This document shows, piece after piece, positions 26,805 to 34,177 of a stretch of DNA of 39,755 nucleotides. The DNA lies in contig BOBI01000002.1 in assembly GCA_026002305.1 (NCBI GenBank), forward strand, positions 1 to 39,755, written 5' to 3'. The position numbers were made by a program, and so were the translations under genes. This DNA comes from Spirochaetia bacterium. Its GTDB lineage: Bacteria > Spirochaetota > Spirochaetia > Treponematales > Breznakiellaceae. Below the pieces are notes generated by a model. It worked only from the letters and a program-made list of their open reading frames with translations, did no database searches and was not told where the DNA came from. Position 1 is the stretch's first letter. Each line of letters opens with the position of its first letter.

Positions 26805-27905
26805 TTAATTTCTTGTACCGTAGCACTTCTCTATCCATTTAAGGTATTCGCCGCTTTTTATTTTATCAGTCCATTCTTTGTTTGAAAGATACCAATCAAC
26901 AGTTTTATCTAATCCGCTTTCAAACGTATATTGCTGATTCCAGCCGATTTCTTTTTTTATTTTAGAGCAATCTATCGCATAACGCTTGTCGTGACCCGGC
27001 CTGTCCGTTACATATTTTACTGTTTGCTCCACTTTTGTTTGAACCAGTCCGGTTTTTGCGCTCACGATTTTTATAAGATAATGCAGCAGTTTAATATTTT
27101 CCCATTCATTATCGCCGCCTATATTATAACTTTCTCCGCACCTGCCCTTTTGCAAAATACCCCAAACCGCGCTGTTATGGTCTTCTACAAAAAGCCAGTC
27201 GCGGATATTTTTTCCGTCGCCGTAAACAGGCAGCGGCTTTCCCTCGATTATATTTAATATCATAAGCGGAATTAATTTTTCAGGAAACTGATACGGCCCG
27301 TAATTATTTGAACAGTTTGATAATGTTACCGGTATTCCGTAAGTATAATGATAGGACATAGCCACATGATCGGAGGCCGCCTTGCTTGCGGAATACGGCG
27401 AATGAGGATCATAAGGCGTTTGTTCGGTAAAGAAACCGGAATTACCCAGCGAGCCGTAAACCTCGTCCGTGCTTATATGGTGAAACAGCACATCATTTCG
27501 CATAATGCCATCATCAGATTTCCAAGCGTTACGCGCTATGTCCAGCAGGGTGAATGTACCAAAGACATTTGTTTTAATAAAATCTTCCGGCCCCAAAATA
27601 GAACGGTCTACATGACTTTCCGCCGCAAAGTGTACAACCGTATCGATATTATATTTTTTAAAAATGCTTTCAGCTAACACCCTGTCGCAAATATCGCCCT
27701 TCTCAAAGAAATAACGCCCGCTGCCTTGCGCCCCAAACCGCGCCTCTATATCCGCAAGGCTCGCCGCATTTCCGGCATACGTTAAGTGGTCAAGATTAAT
27801 TATCCTGCCTGTAAATTCCGGCGTCTTCTGCAGTAAGACGCGCATAAAATTACATCCGATAAAGCCCGCACCGCCGGTTACAAGAATATTTTTTAGTGAT
27901 CTCAT
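26805..27905 (-). CDS. rfbB: dTDP-glucose 4,6-dehydratase
   Basis: The 366-residue short-chain dehydrogenase-type enzyme begins MRSLKNILVTGGAGFIGCNF with the NAD-binding TGGAGFIG. It has HISTDEVYGSLG (catalytic Thr-Asp-Glu) and YSASKAASDH (catalytic Tyr and Lys). NNYGPYQFPEKLIPL and DWLFVEDHNSA are family-specific. It makes dTDP-4-keto-6-deoxyglucose for rhamnose and other surface sugars. rfbA, rfbC and rfbD are not in the window. GAAGGGAA precedes its ATG. It is the first gene of the five-gene minus-strand row. Confidence 0.94.
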   Translation of the reverse strand: MRSLKNILVTGGAGFIGCNFMRVLLQKTPEFTGRIINLDHLTYAGNAASLADIEARFGAQGSGRYFFEKGDICDRVLAESIFKKYNIDTVVHFAAESHVDRSILGPEDFIKTNVFGTFTLLDIARNAWKSDDGIMRNDVLFHHISTDEVYGSLGNSGFFTEQTPYDPHSPYSASKAASDHVAMSYHYTYGIPVTLSNCSNNYGPYQFPEKLIPLMILNIIEGKPLPVYGDGKNIRDWLFVEDHNSAVWGILQKGRCGESYNIGGDNEWENIKLLHYLIKIVSAKTGLVQTKVEQTVKYVTDRPGHDKRYAIDCSKIKKEIGWNQQYTFESGLDKTVDWYLSNKEWTDKIKSGEYLKWIEKCYGTRN

Positions 27906-27992
27906 AAATTCCCTTCAAACTTTTTAGTGATACGCCTTTTAACAATACCACCAAATTTACAGGACTTTCAATCAGCTGTAAGCAGGCGGCAG

Positions 27993-28031
27993 CAATAACC
28001 GCTCCAAACACATTTTTTCTGCCTTTAACGC
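27993..28031. repeat. Second inverted repeat block (partner of about 1703-1742)
   Basis: Its reverse complement reads TTAAAGGCAGAAAAAATGT then TTTGGAGCGG, matching 1703-1742 with a few changes. On the minus strand it lies upstream of rfbB. Confidence 0.7.
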
Positions 28032-28036
28032 AAAAA

Positions 28037-28166
28037 CGGATGACGCTGAAAGGTTCCATTGTTTCGCGTTAGTGCTATCCGGCCGTTATCTTTCCTTTGA
28101 CCACCAGAAGCGGTTTAACCGGCATGACGCAATACGCTCCACAATGGAACCTTTCAGCGTCATCCG
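28037..28166. repeat. 26-bp perfect inverted repeat with a 78-base loop
   Basis: The arm 28037-28062 (starts CGGATGACGCTGAAAGG) is the exact reverse complement of 28141-28166. There is no transposase inside. It could be a small non-autonomous element (MITE-like) or a large structured RNA. Outer sequence with TTTTCTGC...GCAGAAAA adds an imperfect extension. Confidence 0.85.
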
Positions 28167-28173
28167 CCTCTAC

Positions 28174-28371
28174 CACAAAAGCAGAAAAACGCATTTGACG
28201 CTAACATAGGGAATACAGAAGATGCTACCGCTTCGGTCAAGTGAGCTACAGAAAAAATTTTTTGCGCTTTATTAACTATTTGCAAAAGCTGCACACCGCA
28301 CCCGCCGCATAAGCCGCACGCCGCCTATATAACAAAAGCAGAAAAAACGCCTTTGACGCTAACATAGGGGC
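28174..28371. repeat. Direct repeat pair, about 38 bp
   Basis: Copies at 28174-28211 and about 28332-28370 share ACAAAAGCAGAAAAA and then TTTGACGCTAACATAGGG with an extra A and one change. They are about 158 bp apart and bracket the lipoprotein 3'-end remnant. Confidence 0.75.
28228..28297 (-). pseudogene. Remnant of a lipoprotein 3' end, inverted copy of 1509-1578
   Basis: 68 of 70 bases match. On the minus strand the frame reads VRCAAFANS-stop, against VRCAAFANN-stop for the intact gene. The rest of the coding sequence upstream is lost. A GVRLMRRVRC lead-in is all that survives. Confidence 0.7.
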
Positions 28372-28475
28372 TTGGTTACAAAACAGAGACAGGGCGCCCC
28401 CCGGGCTCCTGTTTTGATCACGGACAAGCGCCGCGCTTTTGTTTTCGGGGACAACTGCCGTAAGGACGGCTGCCT

Positions 28476-28700
28476 GTGAAATCCTACTTCCTCGCGAAAA
28501 GCGACCAAATTAACGCGCTGGCTGCAGAAGTCTGGAACAATCTGGGTTCAGGCTTTACCCGGGATGTTTACACGGATGCCATGGAAATGGAGTTTGCAGA
28601 AACCGGCAAGTTCCGCTTAGCCAGTACAGCCATGGCACCCTTACCGTGGCGCCTAAATCGCTATAAACAAGTGCAACCGGCCGCAGCTACAGTCCGGTAA
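28476..28700 (+). pseudogene. GxxExxY-type protein remnant
   Basis: From a GTG at 28476 the frame reads INALAAEVWNNLGSGFTRDVYTDAMEMEFAETG, the start of the small GxxExxY family (PD-(D/E)XK-related). After about residue 46 the similarity stops and the tail (RLASTAMAPLPWRL...) is unrelated, with no catalytic part. The first part is therefore a gene fragment, cut or frameshifted. A hairpin GCCGT-aagg-ACGGC (28458-28471) covers an AAGGA site before the start. Confidence 0.6.
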
Positions 28701-28766
28701 TTGACGGCGTTAATGTTAATTCAAGCCCCCGTTCATTAGCGTTACACGCAATGAGCAGAGCCTCTT

Positions 28767-28799
28767 TTAACAATTGATAATTATTAACTGTTAATTGAT
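28767..28799. repeat. AT-rich intergenic repeat
   Basis: TTAACAATTGATAATTATTAAC and more TTAATTG units, of the same kind as 135-170 and 17678-17716. Confidence 0.65.
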
Positions 28800-28830
28800 C
28801 TTGCGTTATGTGCCAGAGACGGCGTGCGGT

Positions 28831-29760
28831 CTATGCCACTTTCAGCTTGGCTTGCAAGGCTTTTATTGTTTTAAGCGGTAATCCGGTCGCTTTGACAATT
28901 TTTTCTATTTCCACATCAAGGGCAAGTAGGTTTTTAGCTATTTTTTTCGAGTTTTCGAGCTCGAATTTATCCGTGTAATAATCCAATTTTTCTTCTAACA
29001 TAATATCTCCCTCTGCCAACTCTTTGTATTGGCAAAATAATTCCTTATAAAGACGCTCCATTCCTCTAACAATGCCTTCAACATCTTTCCCGTCTATTCG
29101 CCCTTTCTTGTTAAGGCTGCCAACAGCACCTAACAACTCGTCAAGCAATGCCTTTAACTGCCCCGATAGCTTTTTTAGCTCATCACCAGTTTTAGCTCTT
29201 TGCACCTGCCGCCGCATTTTTAACACGTAAAACGGTAGCAAAAGGGCCAGACCTTGCTTTTCAAGCTCACTAACACTGTGATCCAGCAAGTTGAAGGTAT
29301 CTACTCTGTAATCATACCATGTTTTATCGGGAAATTTCAAGCGCAAAGTTTGCTGCTTAGGGGTCTTTTTTGAGCTTTCAAAGTAAACTATCCGCGCTTT
29401 CGGGAATTCAATAGTCCGAATATCGCCATCGTGTGTCTTTTTTAATACCCCCGCCTCAAAACCATACCGGAATATCCTAATCATCATATCTGCATCAAAA
29501 TTGATTTGCGCCTCGATATGATGTGTAAAACCGTTAATCTGCAAAACTATATCCCGTATAAGTTCGTTCAAATTTTCGTTTACGATTTCTTGTTCAAGGT
29601 AGACGACTTTGCTATCCAAAGGATATTTTGTATCAAAAAGCCCATTGATAAAAGAGATAACCGCTTTGTTTGACAGATGCATAAGGTCTTTAAAAAGAAG
29701 ATCGAAAACCTTTGTCGTTGTTCGCTTGGATTGTTGCTTCTTTACAGATTTTTTAGCCAT
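28831..29760 (-). CDS. Rpn/PD-(D/E)XK family recombination-promoting nuclease (transposase-like)
   Basis: The 309-residue product starts MAKKSVKKQQSKRTTTKVFDLLFKDLMHLSNKAVISFINGLF. It has the family signature ITHHIEAQINFD-type (here GFTHHIEAQINFDADMMIRIFRYGFE), which holds the E-x-Q nuclease residues. A Lys-rich helical region follows, and the end (EIEKIVKATGLPLKTIKALQAKL) resembles the small repeat tail of Rpn proteins. Rpn proteins raise RecA-independent recombination and may move DNA. It sits in the repeat-rich accessory segment. No terminal inverted repeats were found. Confidence 0.8.
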   Translation of the reverse strand: MAKKSVKKQQSKRTTTKVFDLLFKDLMHLSNKAVISFINGLFDTKYPLDSKVVYLEQEIVNENLNELIRDIVLQINGFTHHIEAQINFDADMMIRIFRYGFEAGVLKKTHDGDIRTIEFPKARIVYFESSKKTPKQQTLRLKFPDKTWYDYRVDTFNLLDHSVSELEKQGLALLLPFYVLKMRRQVQRAKTGDELKKLSGQLKALLDELLGAVGSLNKKGRIDGKDVEGIVRGMERLYKELFCQYKELAEGDIMLEEKLDYYTDKFELENSKKIAKNLLALDVEIEKIVKATGLPLKTIKALQAKLKVA

Positions 29761-29862
29761 GCCTTATTGTATCACTTTACCGAACCCCTCTGAATACAAG
29801 CAAATCATTCAACTTGCAAATGCAAAGAAATCGTTTGGCAACCGTACAATACTGGATAAGCA

Positions 29863-29884
29863 ACCTCGCGGCGCGCCGCGGGGT
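29863..29884. repeat. 22-bp GC-rich palindrome
   Basis: ACCTCGCGGCG pairs with CGCCGCGGGGT with one T-G wobble and no loop. It resembles the TACCGCG...CGCGGTA hairpins at 33.75 and 33.98 kb. It lies between the BspA-like stop and the Rpn gene start and could terminate transcription. Confidence 0.6.
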
Positions 29885-29913
29885 ATTATAAGCGTTGCAA
29901 TGAAGGCGCTGTT

Positions 29914-31158
29914 CTATCTTCTATTAGGGTTAACGTTGTAATTAACTCGTTCCTCGCCGCTTAAATCCCACTGTCCGGATTTCCAGATGTAGGTGCCGGC
30001 GCGGAAACCGGCCATTTCGTAGTAATCGTAAAATTTATCACGGAAGGCATCACGCTGGACGCCTACGCCTGAGCCTATGGTAATGGATAAAACCGGGTTC
30101 CCCGTAAAGGCTTGGCGGCCAATGTAGCGGATGGAATCGGGAATTATAACGCTGGTAATAGAGTTAGCCATAAAAGCGCCGTCACCGATGTATACAATTT
30201 GATCGGGTATTGCAACTGCGGAAATGGATTTCTTGTAAAATGCAAGTTTGCCGATTGCCGTCGCGCCAAGGTTGGTTGGAATTCCAATCGCGCTATCCGA
30301 GCCGGTATAATCGGTAATGGTTATCATGCCTTCGGTATTGGTTCCTACTCTGTAAGATTGGTTTTTTATGTGTCTGCTTTCTTGCTTAATTTCTTCAGCA
30401 GCGGACGTGCCGGCGGCTGTACTGTATTGGGCATAATTATCCGATACGGCCGGTGAACTGGGGCTCTGTATTGTGGAATTGCTATTGAAAATATAAGTTT
30501 CATTTTGAGTGGTTTGAACAGGTTGAATATTGATAACGGGCGCCTTTGCAGGATAAACAACTTGCGGCTGCTGGTTCGAAACGCGCGGCGCGGGATCCGG
30601 CTGCGATGCGGGCGAGGGACGCGGCACCTGTATCGGCATGTAATTATTCATGGGTGCTACAATATTCGGTTTAGGCGTACCGGCTATAGGAGATTTGCGT
30701 CCGGTTTTATTCGCGGCCGCATAATAAGTGCCGGGGGAACCACCTGACTCTTGAGCAATTCTATTCACCGTTACTGTGGGGCCGTTTTTTACACTAATTA
30801 ACAAGTTGCTGTCAAATGCCGAATCTGAAATTACCTTTATACTGCTGGGTATTTCCACACGCGCCAGCTTGTTACCAAAAAAAGCTTTACCGGCGATACA
30901 TTCAATACCTTCGGGAATGACCACACCCGTTAGCCCCTTTAACTCAAAGGCATGTTCCCCGATTGTCTTTACAGCTATTCCGCCGATAACAGCCGGAATA
31001 ACAATATCCTTTGATGTACCGGTATAACCGGTTATCGTTATAGACCTGTCCGTGCCTGAAACCTCAAGGCTGGTTTTAAAATCACCCGCGTTCTGACCAA
31101 AAGAGGCTTGCAAAAAAACGCCTGCGACCAGAAAAAAGAGAAATCCCTTTTTATACAT
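29914..31158 (-). CDS. Exported BspA-like leucine-rich-repeat protein
   Basis: The 414-residue product has a signal peptide (MYKKGFLFFLVAGVFLQASFG, cut near 21). Two BspA-type (LRR_5) blocks follow: residues about 40-120 (IVIPAVIGGIAVKTIGEHAFELKGLTGVVIPEGIECIAGKAF) and about 270-370 (IGIPTNLGATAIGKLAFYKKSISAVAIPDQIVYIGDGAF). A Pro/Gln/Ser linker lies between them. Such repeats mediate adhesion in oral treponemes and Bacteroidetes. Binding partners are unknown. AAGGTGG precedes the start. Confidence 0.85.
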   Translation of the reverse strand: MYKKGFLFFLVAGVFLQASFGQNAGDFKTSLEVSGTDRSITITGYTGTSKDIVIPAVIGGIAVKTIGEHAFELKGLTGVVIPEGIECIAGKAFFGNKLARVEIPSSIKVISDSAFDSNLLISVKNGPTVTVNRIAQESGGSPGTYYAAANKTGRKSPIAGTPKPNIVAPMNNYMPIQVPRPSPASQPDPAPRVSNQQPQVVYPAKAPVINIQPVQTTQNETYIFNSNSTIQSPSSPAVSDNYAQYSTAAGTSAAEEIKQESRHIKNQSYRVGTNTEGMITITDYTGSDSAIGIPTNLGATAIGKLAFYKKSISAVAIPDQIVYIGDGAFMANSITSVIIPDSIRYIGRQAFTGNPVLSITIGSGVGVQRDAFRDKFYDYYEMAGFRAGTYIWKSGQWDLSGEERVNYNVNPNRR

Positions 31159-31255
31159 ATAAATCCACCTTCAACTCAAAAGATATAGTAAGATTATCGG
31201 CAGAATCGGCCATAAAATAAAATTTTATGTTTGTGGTTATTTAAGAAAATCAATG

Positions 31256-31313
31256 AAAAACCGCTTGTTAATACCCGGCCAATTTATCTTTTGCAATTTA
31301 CAATGCGGTTTTT
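31256..31313. terminator. Candidate bidirectional hairpin after the MATE gene
   Basis: AAAAACCGC at 31256-31264 and GCGGTTTTT at 31305-31313 are complementary, with a 40-base loop. The right arm overlaps the last codons of the MATE gene. The long loop lowers the weight of this call. Confidence 0.35.
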
Positions 31314-32641
31314 TTCCACTTGCCGCTTTTCCAACGCAGGAGGAAACATACACTGCGGAATACCCAGTCGATTATCATGGCGAACCATACGCTTAACACG
31401 CCAATATGAAAGGTCATAGAAAAAACAAAGCTAAAGCCTATGCGGAATATAAACATTGATGATATGGAAACAACCATAGGAAAGCGGACATCACCGGCGG
31501 CGCGGAAGGCGTTGGGCAGGGTGAATGATACTACCCAAATAAAAATTGCTCCTATGCCGTGTATTAACAAGAGTTTGTAGGCAAGGTTGAATGTTTCACC
31601 GGATAGGTTGCAAAGGCTTAGTATTGGTTTTAATAAAACCAGTATGGCGATGTTTAACGTTGCAACATAGATGTATGCTTGTTTCATTAGATGTTTTATG
31701 TAGGTGTCGGCTTGGTCATATTCTTTGGCGCCTACACATTGTGCGACAACGGTTATAAGCGCCATGCTCATTGCCTGTCCGGGGATAACGCCGACACCGG
31801 CGATGCTGTTTCCTATTGCGTGTGCGGTTATGGACGAAGTGCCAAAACCGGCAACAAAACTTGTCATTATAATTTTGCCTATCTGGAATATGCTGTTTTC
31901 CAAGCCGTTTGGAATCCCTATGTTTAATATTCGTTTGATCATTAAAAAGCTTGTGTCTTTTAAACTGTAAGATCGTACGGAGATTGCCAGACGCCGGTTT
32001 CTTAACATACATATCATTGTTATGGATGCGACAATACGCGATATAACGGTTGCGTAAGCCGCCCCCGCAACACCAAGTTTCATGCCGTAAATAAAGACAG
32101 CGTTAAACACAATGTTTATAATGTTCATTATAAAGGCATTTATCATCGAGACTTTTGAGTTTCCCATGCAGCGGAACAGCGAGGCGGCGGCGTTAAACAG
32201 TGCTATAAACGGAAACGAAAATGCCGTAATAAAAAAATAAATCAGCGCATTCCGCATTACCTCCGGTTCAACATTCCCGAACACAAGGTTCAGAATGTGC
32301 CGTCTAAAAAACAGACAGAGGATCATTACCAGCAGCGAGAAAAAGACAGTTATTATAATTAATTGTTTGGCGGCGCGCTCGGAATTCTTTTTATCTTTCG
32401 CGCCCAGATACTGCGCGGCTACGATTGCGCCGCCTGTGGCGAGCGCCGTAAATAAATTGATAATTAAAACCGTTATGTTATCTACAAGCGAAACACCGGA
32501 AACAGCGCTTTCGCCGGAAAACGACACCATGATTGTGTCGATTAGCCCAACGGTTAACGCCAAGGTCTGCTCGATAATCAGCGGAATAATAAGGCGGCGA
32601 AGATTTTCTTTGCTGAATACAGCGTTTTTTTCAGGTAACAT
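31298..32641 (-). CDS. MATE family multidrug/cation exporter
   Basis: The 447-residue inner-membrane protein has 12 hydrophobic segments, as expected for MATE. Signature stretches include LIIEQTLALTVGLIDTIMVS and GGAIVAAQYLGA near the start. Further on come GVAGAAYATVISRI and AITAHAIGNSIAGV-type motifs. It should expel cationic compounds using a sodium or proton gradient. Substrate is not predictable. The start has a weak ribosome site. Confidence 0.9.
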   Translation of the reverse strand: MLPEKNAVFSKENLRRLIIPLIIEQTLALTVGLIDTIMVSFSGESAVSGVSLVDNITVLIINLFTALATGGAIVAAQYLGAKDKKNSERAAKQLIIITVFFSLLVMILCLFFRRHILNLVFGNVEPEVMRNALIYFFITAFSFPFIALFNAAASLFRCMGNSKVSMINAFIMNIINIVFNAVFIYGMKLGVAGAAYATVISRIVASITMICMLRNRRLAISVRSYSLKDTSFLMIKRILNIGIPNGLENSIFQIGKIIMTSFVAGFGTSSITAHAIGNSIAGVGVIPGQAMSMALITVVAQCVGAKEYDQADTYIKHLMKQAYIYVATLNIAILVLLKPILSLCNLSGETFNLAYKLLLIHGIGAIFIWVVSFTLPNAFRAAGDVRFPMVVSISSMFIFRIGFSFVFSMTFHIGVLSVWFAMIIDWVFRSVCFLLRWKSGKWKKTAL

Positions 32642-32721
32642 GGTATGCGCTATTCCATTTTACGCTATACTGTGCTGTTTATCATATTTACCTGCATTTG
32701 TTAAAAGCGTTTGCACAAATT

Positions 32722-32800
32722 TATTCTCCGTGCGGTTTAATACCGTCTGCACGCTAGGCACCTGCTTGCGTGCGAGGGCTCTGCGGCGAGGTAGTTCATT
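32722..32800 (-). repeat. Dispersed two-hairpin repeat, partial copy 3
   Basis: On the minus strand it reads AATGAACTACC, then CACGCAAGCAGGTGC, then GACGGTATTAAACCGCAC. It shares the right arm of hairpin B with 33919-33934. It lies between flgG and the MATE gene. Confidence 0.65.
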
Positions 32801-32815
32801 TATTCATATACGGCG

Positions 32816-33613
32816 CTATCGTTTTAAGCCTGTAGCCGTAGCCAGCATATTGTCGCTTGTTTGAATACTACGCGAATTAAATTCGTATGCACGCTGCGCA
32901 ACAATTAGGTCTACCATTTCACGCACGACAGACACATTGGACATTTCCAGCATCCTGTGAATGGTCTGCCCCATGCCCTCGTAACCCGGCTGTCCCGGAA
33001 TTGCATCGCCCGAGGCCTGTGTTGTCTTAAAAAGATTCTCGCCCACCGCGCTCAAACCAACAGGATTAGGAAAACGGTAAAGCTCAATTTGTCCCACCGG
33101 CACATCTTCTTTATCATTGGGCGGCACTTTAACGCTTACCGCACCGGTTTTTGTAATATTAATTGTCTGCGGCAAAAAGTTTTCAGGCATTATAATATCA
33201 GGCTGCACCCAGTAACCATTACTGGTAACAAGCCGCCCGTCGCTGTCTACCTTGAATGCTCCGTCGCGCGTGTATGCATAACTCCCGTCGTACATCTGAA
33301 TACGAAAAAAGCCCTCGCCGCTTATCGCCACATCGTAGACGTTTTCCGTGTTCTGCAAGTTGCCCTGATTAAACATTCGCTGCGTCGCCGCCGCCTTAAC
33401 ACCATGTCCCATCTGAACACCCACCGGCGTAACCGTATCCTCCGTAGCCGGAGTACCCGCAACCTTAATCGTCTGATACAGCAGATCCTCAAAATCCGCC
33501 CGCACCTTCCGGTAACCCGATGTATTCACGTTTGCAAGGTTGTTCGAGATCGTATCAATATTCGTCTGCTGCCCAATCATTCCCGAAGCGCCCGTCCAAA
33601 GACTTCTAACCAT
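32816..33613 (-). CDS. flgG: Flagellar basal-body rod protein FlgG
   Basis: The 265-residue product begins MVRSLWTGASGMIGQQTNIDTISNNLANVNTSGYRK, the conserved rod-protein start. GEGFFRIQMYDGSYAYTRDGAF is the middle FlgG domain. The end EMSNVSVVREMVDLIVAQRAYEFNSRSIQTSDNMLA is the conserved C-terminal helix. It forms the distal rod of the flagellum, which is periplasmic in spirochaetes. GGAGG precedes the ATG. The usual partner flgF is not next to it here. Confidence 0.95.
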   Translation of the reverse strand: MVRSLWTGASGMIGQQTNIDTISNNLANVNTSGYRKVRADFEDLLYQTIKVAGTPATEDTVTPVGVQMGHGVKAAATQRMFNQGNLQNTENVYDVAISGEGFFRIQMYDGSYAYTRDGAFKVDSDGRLVTSNGYWVQPDIIMPENFLPQTINITKTGAVSVKVPPNDKEDVPVGQIELYRFPNPVGLSAVGENLFKTTQASGDAIPGQPGYEGMGQTIHRMLEMSNVSVVREMVDLIVAQRAYEFNSRSIQTSDNMLATATGLKR

Positions 33614-33750
33614 TTAAATCCTCCGCTTATAAACGCTTTCGCGTTCCGCTATGGAGAGTATCGGCTTTTTTTAAGTGCGACTTTTGGTTTTAGTGCCATT
33701 GACTTTTTTTTTTATCCTGTTTAATGTTGTATTGGTGTTTAAGAATGGAC

Positions 33751-33934
33751 TACCGCGCAGTAGAGCTACGCGGTATCAGCGTTGTTTTTGTGGCAATCAT
33801 GGGAATAGGCACAAAAACAGCATTGTCGTTCGATAGGGAGTGGTTGTACGTGTGCGGTTTACTACCGCTGTAGAAGAACCGCCGCAGGGCTCACGCAAGC
33901 GGGTGCGTAGCGTGCGGACGGTATTAAACCGCAC
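33751..33934. repeat. Two-hairpin dispersed repeat, copy 1
   Basis: Hairpin A is TACCGCG (33751-33757) with CGCGGTA (33769-33775). Hairpin B is GTGCGGTTTA (33852-33861) with TAAACCGCAC (33925-33934), extended to 16 bp with one mismatch. Copy 2 is 33981-34109. Confidence 0.8.
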
Positions 33935-33980
33935 GACGAATAAATCCAAAAAAATTCCTTTTAATTAGTGATAAATGAAC

Positions 33981-34109
33981 TACCGCGCGGCGAGCCACGC
34001 GGTATCAGCTTTTTTTCAAAAAGCTGTCGTTGTATAGGAAATGATTGTACGTGTGTTTTGGTTTAACGCCGAAGAGCGCAGCAAGCTGCGCGGTATTAAA
34101 CCAAAACAC
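33981..34109. repeat. Two-hairpin dispersed repeat, copy 2
   Basis: Hairpin A is TACCGCG (33981-33987) with CGCGGTA (33998-34004). Hairpin B is a perfect 14-bp stem, GTGTTTTGGTTTAA (34053-34066) with TTAAACCAAAACAC (34096-34109). Both arms of B differ from copy 1 but remain complementary. Confidence 0.85.
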
Positions 34110-34177
34110 GGACAATAAAAAAATGATAGTTAAATTTTCAAACCTCGTTTGAATGAAAATTCTTATTTGGAGCAAAT

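Larger units (their letters stand above)
33614..34177. other. 564-bp gene-free spacer with repeats between flgG and rho
   Basis: No gene is supported. It contains two adjacent copies of the two-hairpin repeat and, at 33697-33716, a T-rich run. The rho gene is preceded by TTGGAGCAAAT. Confidence 0.75.

Noticed and set aside
27850..28059. 69-codon minus-strand frame upstream of rfbB
   Set aside because: It spans one arm of the 26-bp inverted repeat and the second dispersed repeat block, and overlaps the rfbB start. The shared CVKGRKNVFGAV peptide with 1.7 kb comes from the DNA repeat.
28021..28371. Integron attC sites around the lipoprotein remnant
   Set aside because: GTTAGC/GCTAAC cores are present, but the full core-site pairs and spacing do not fit, and no integrase is visible.
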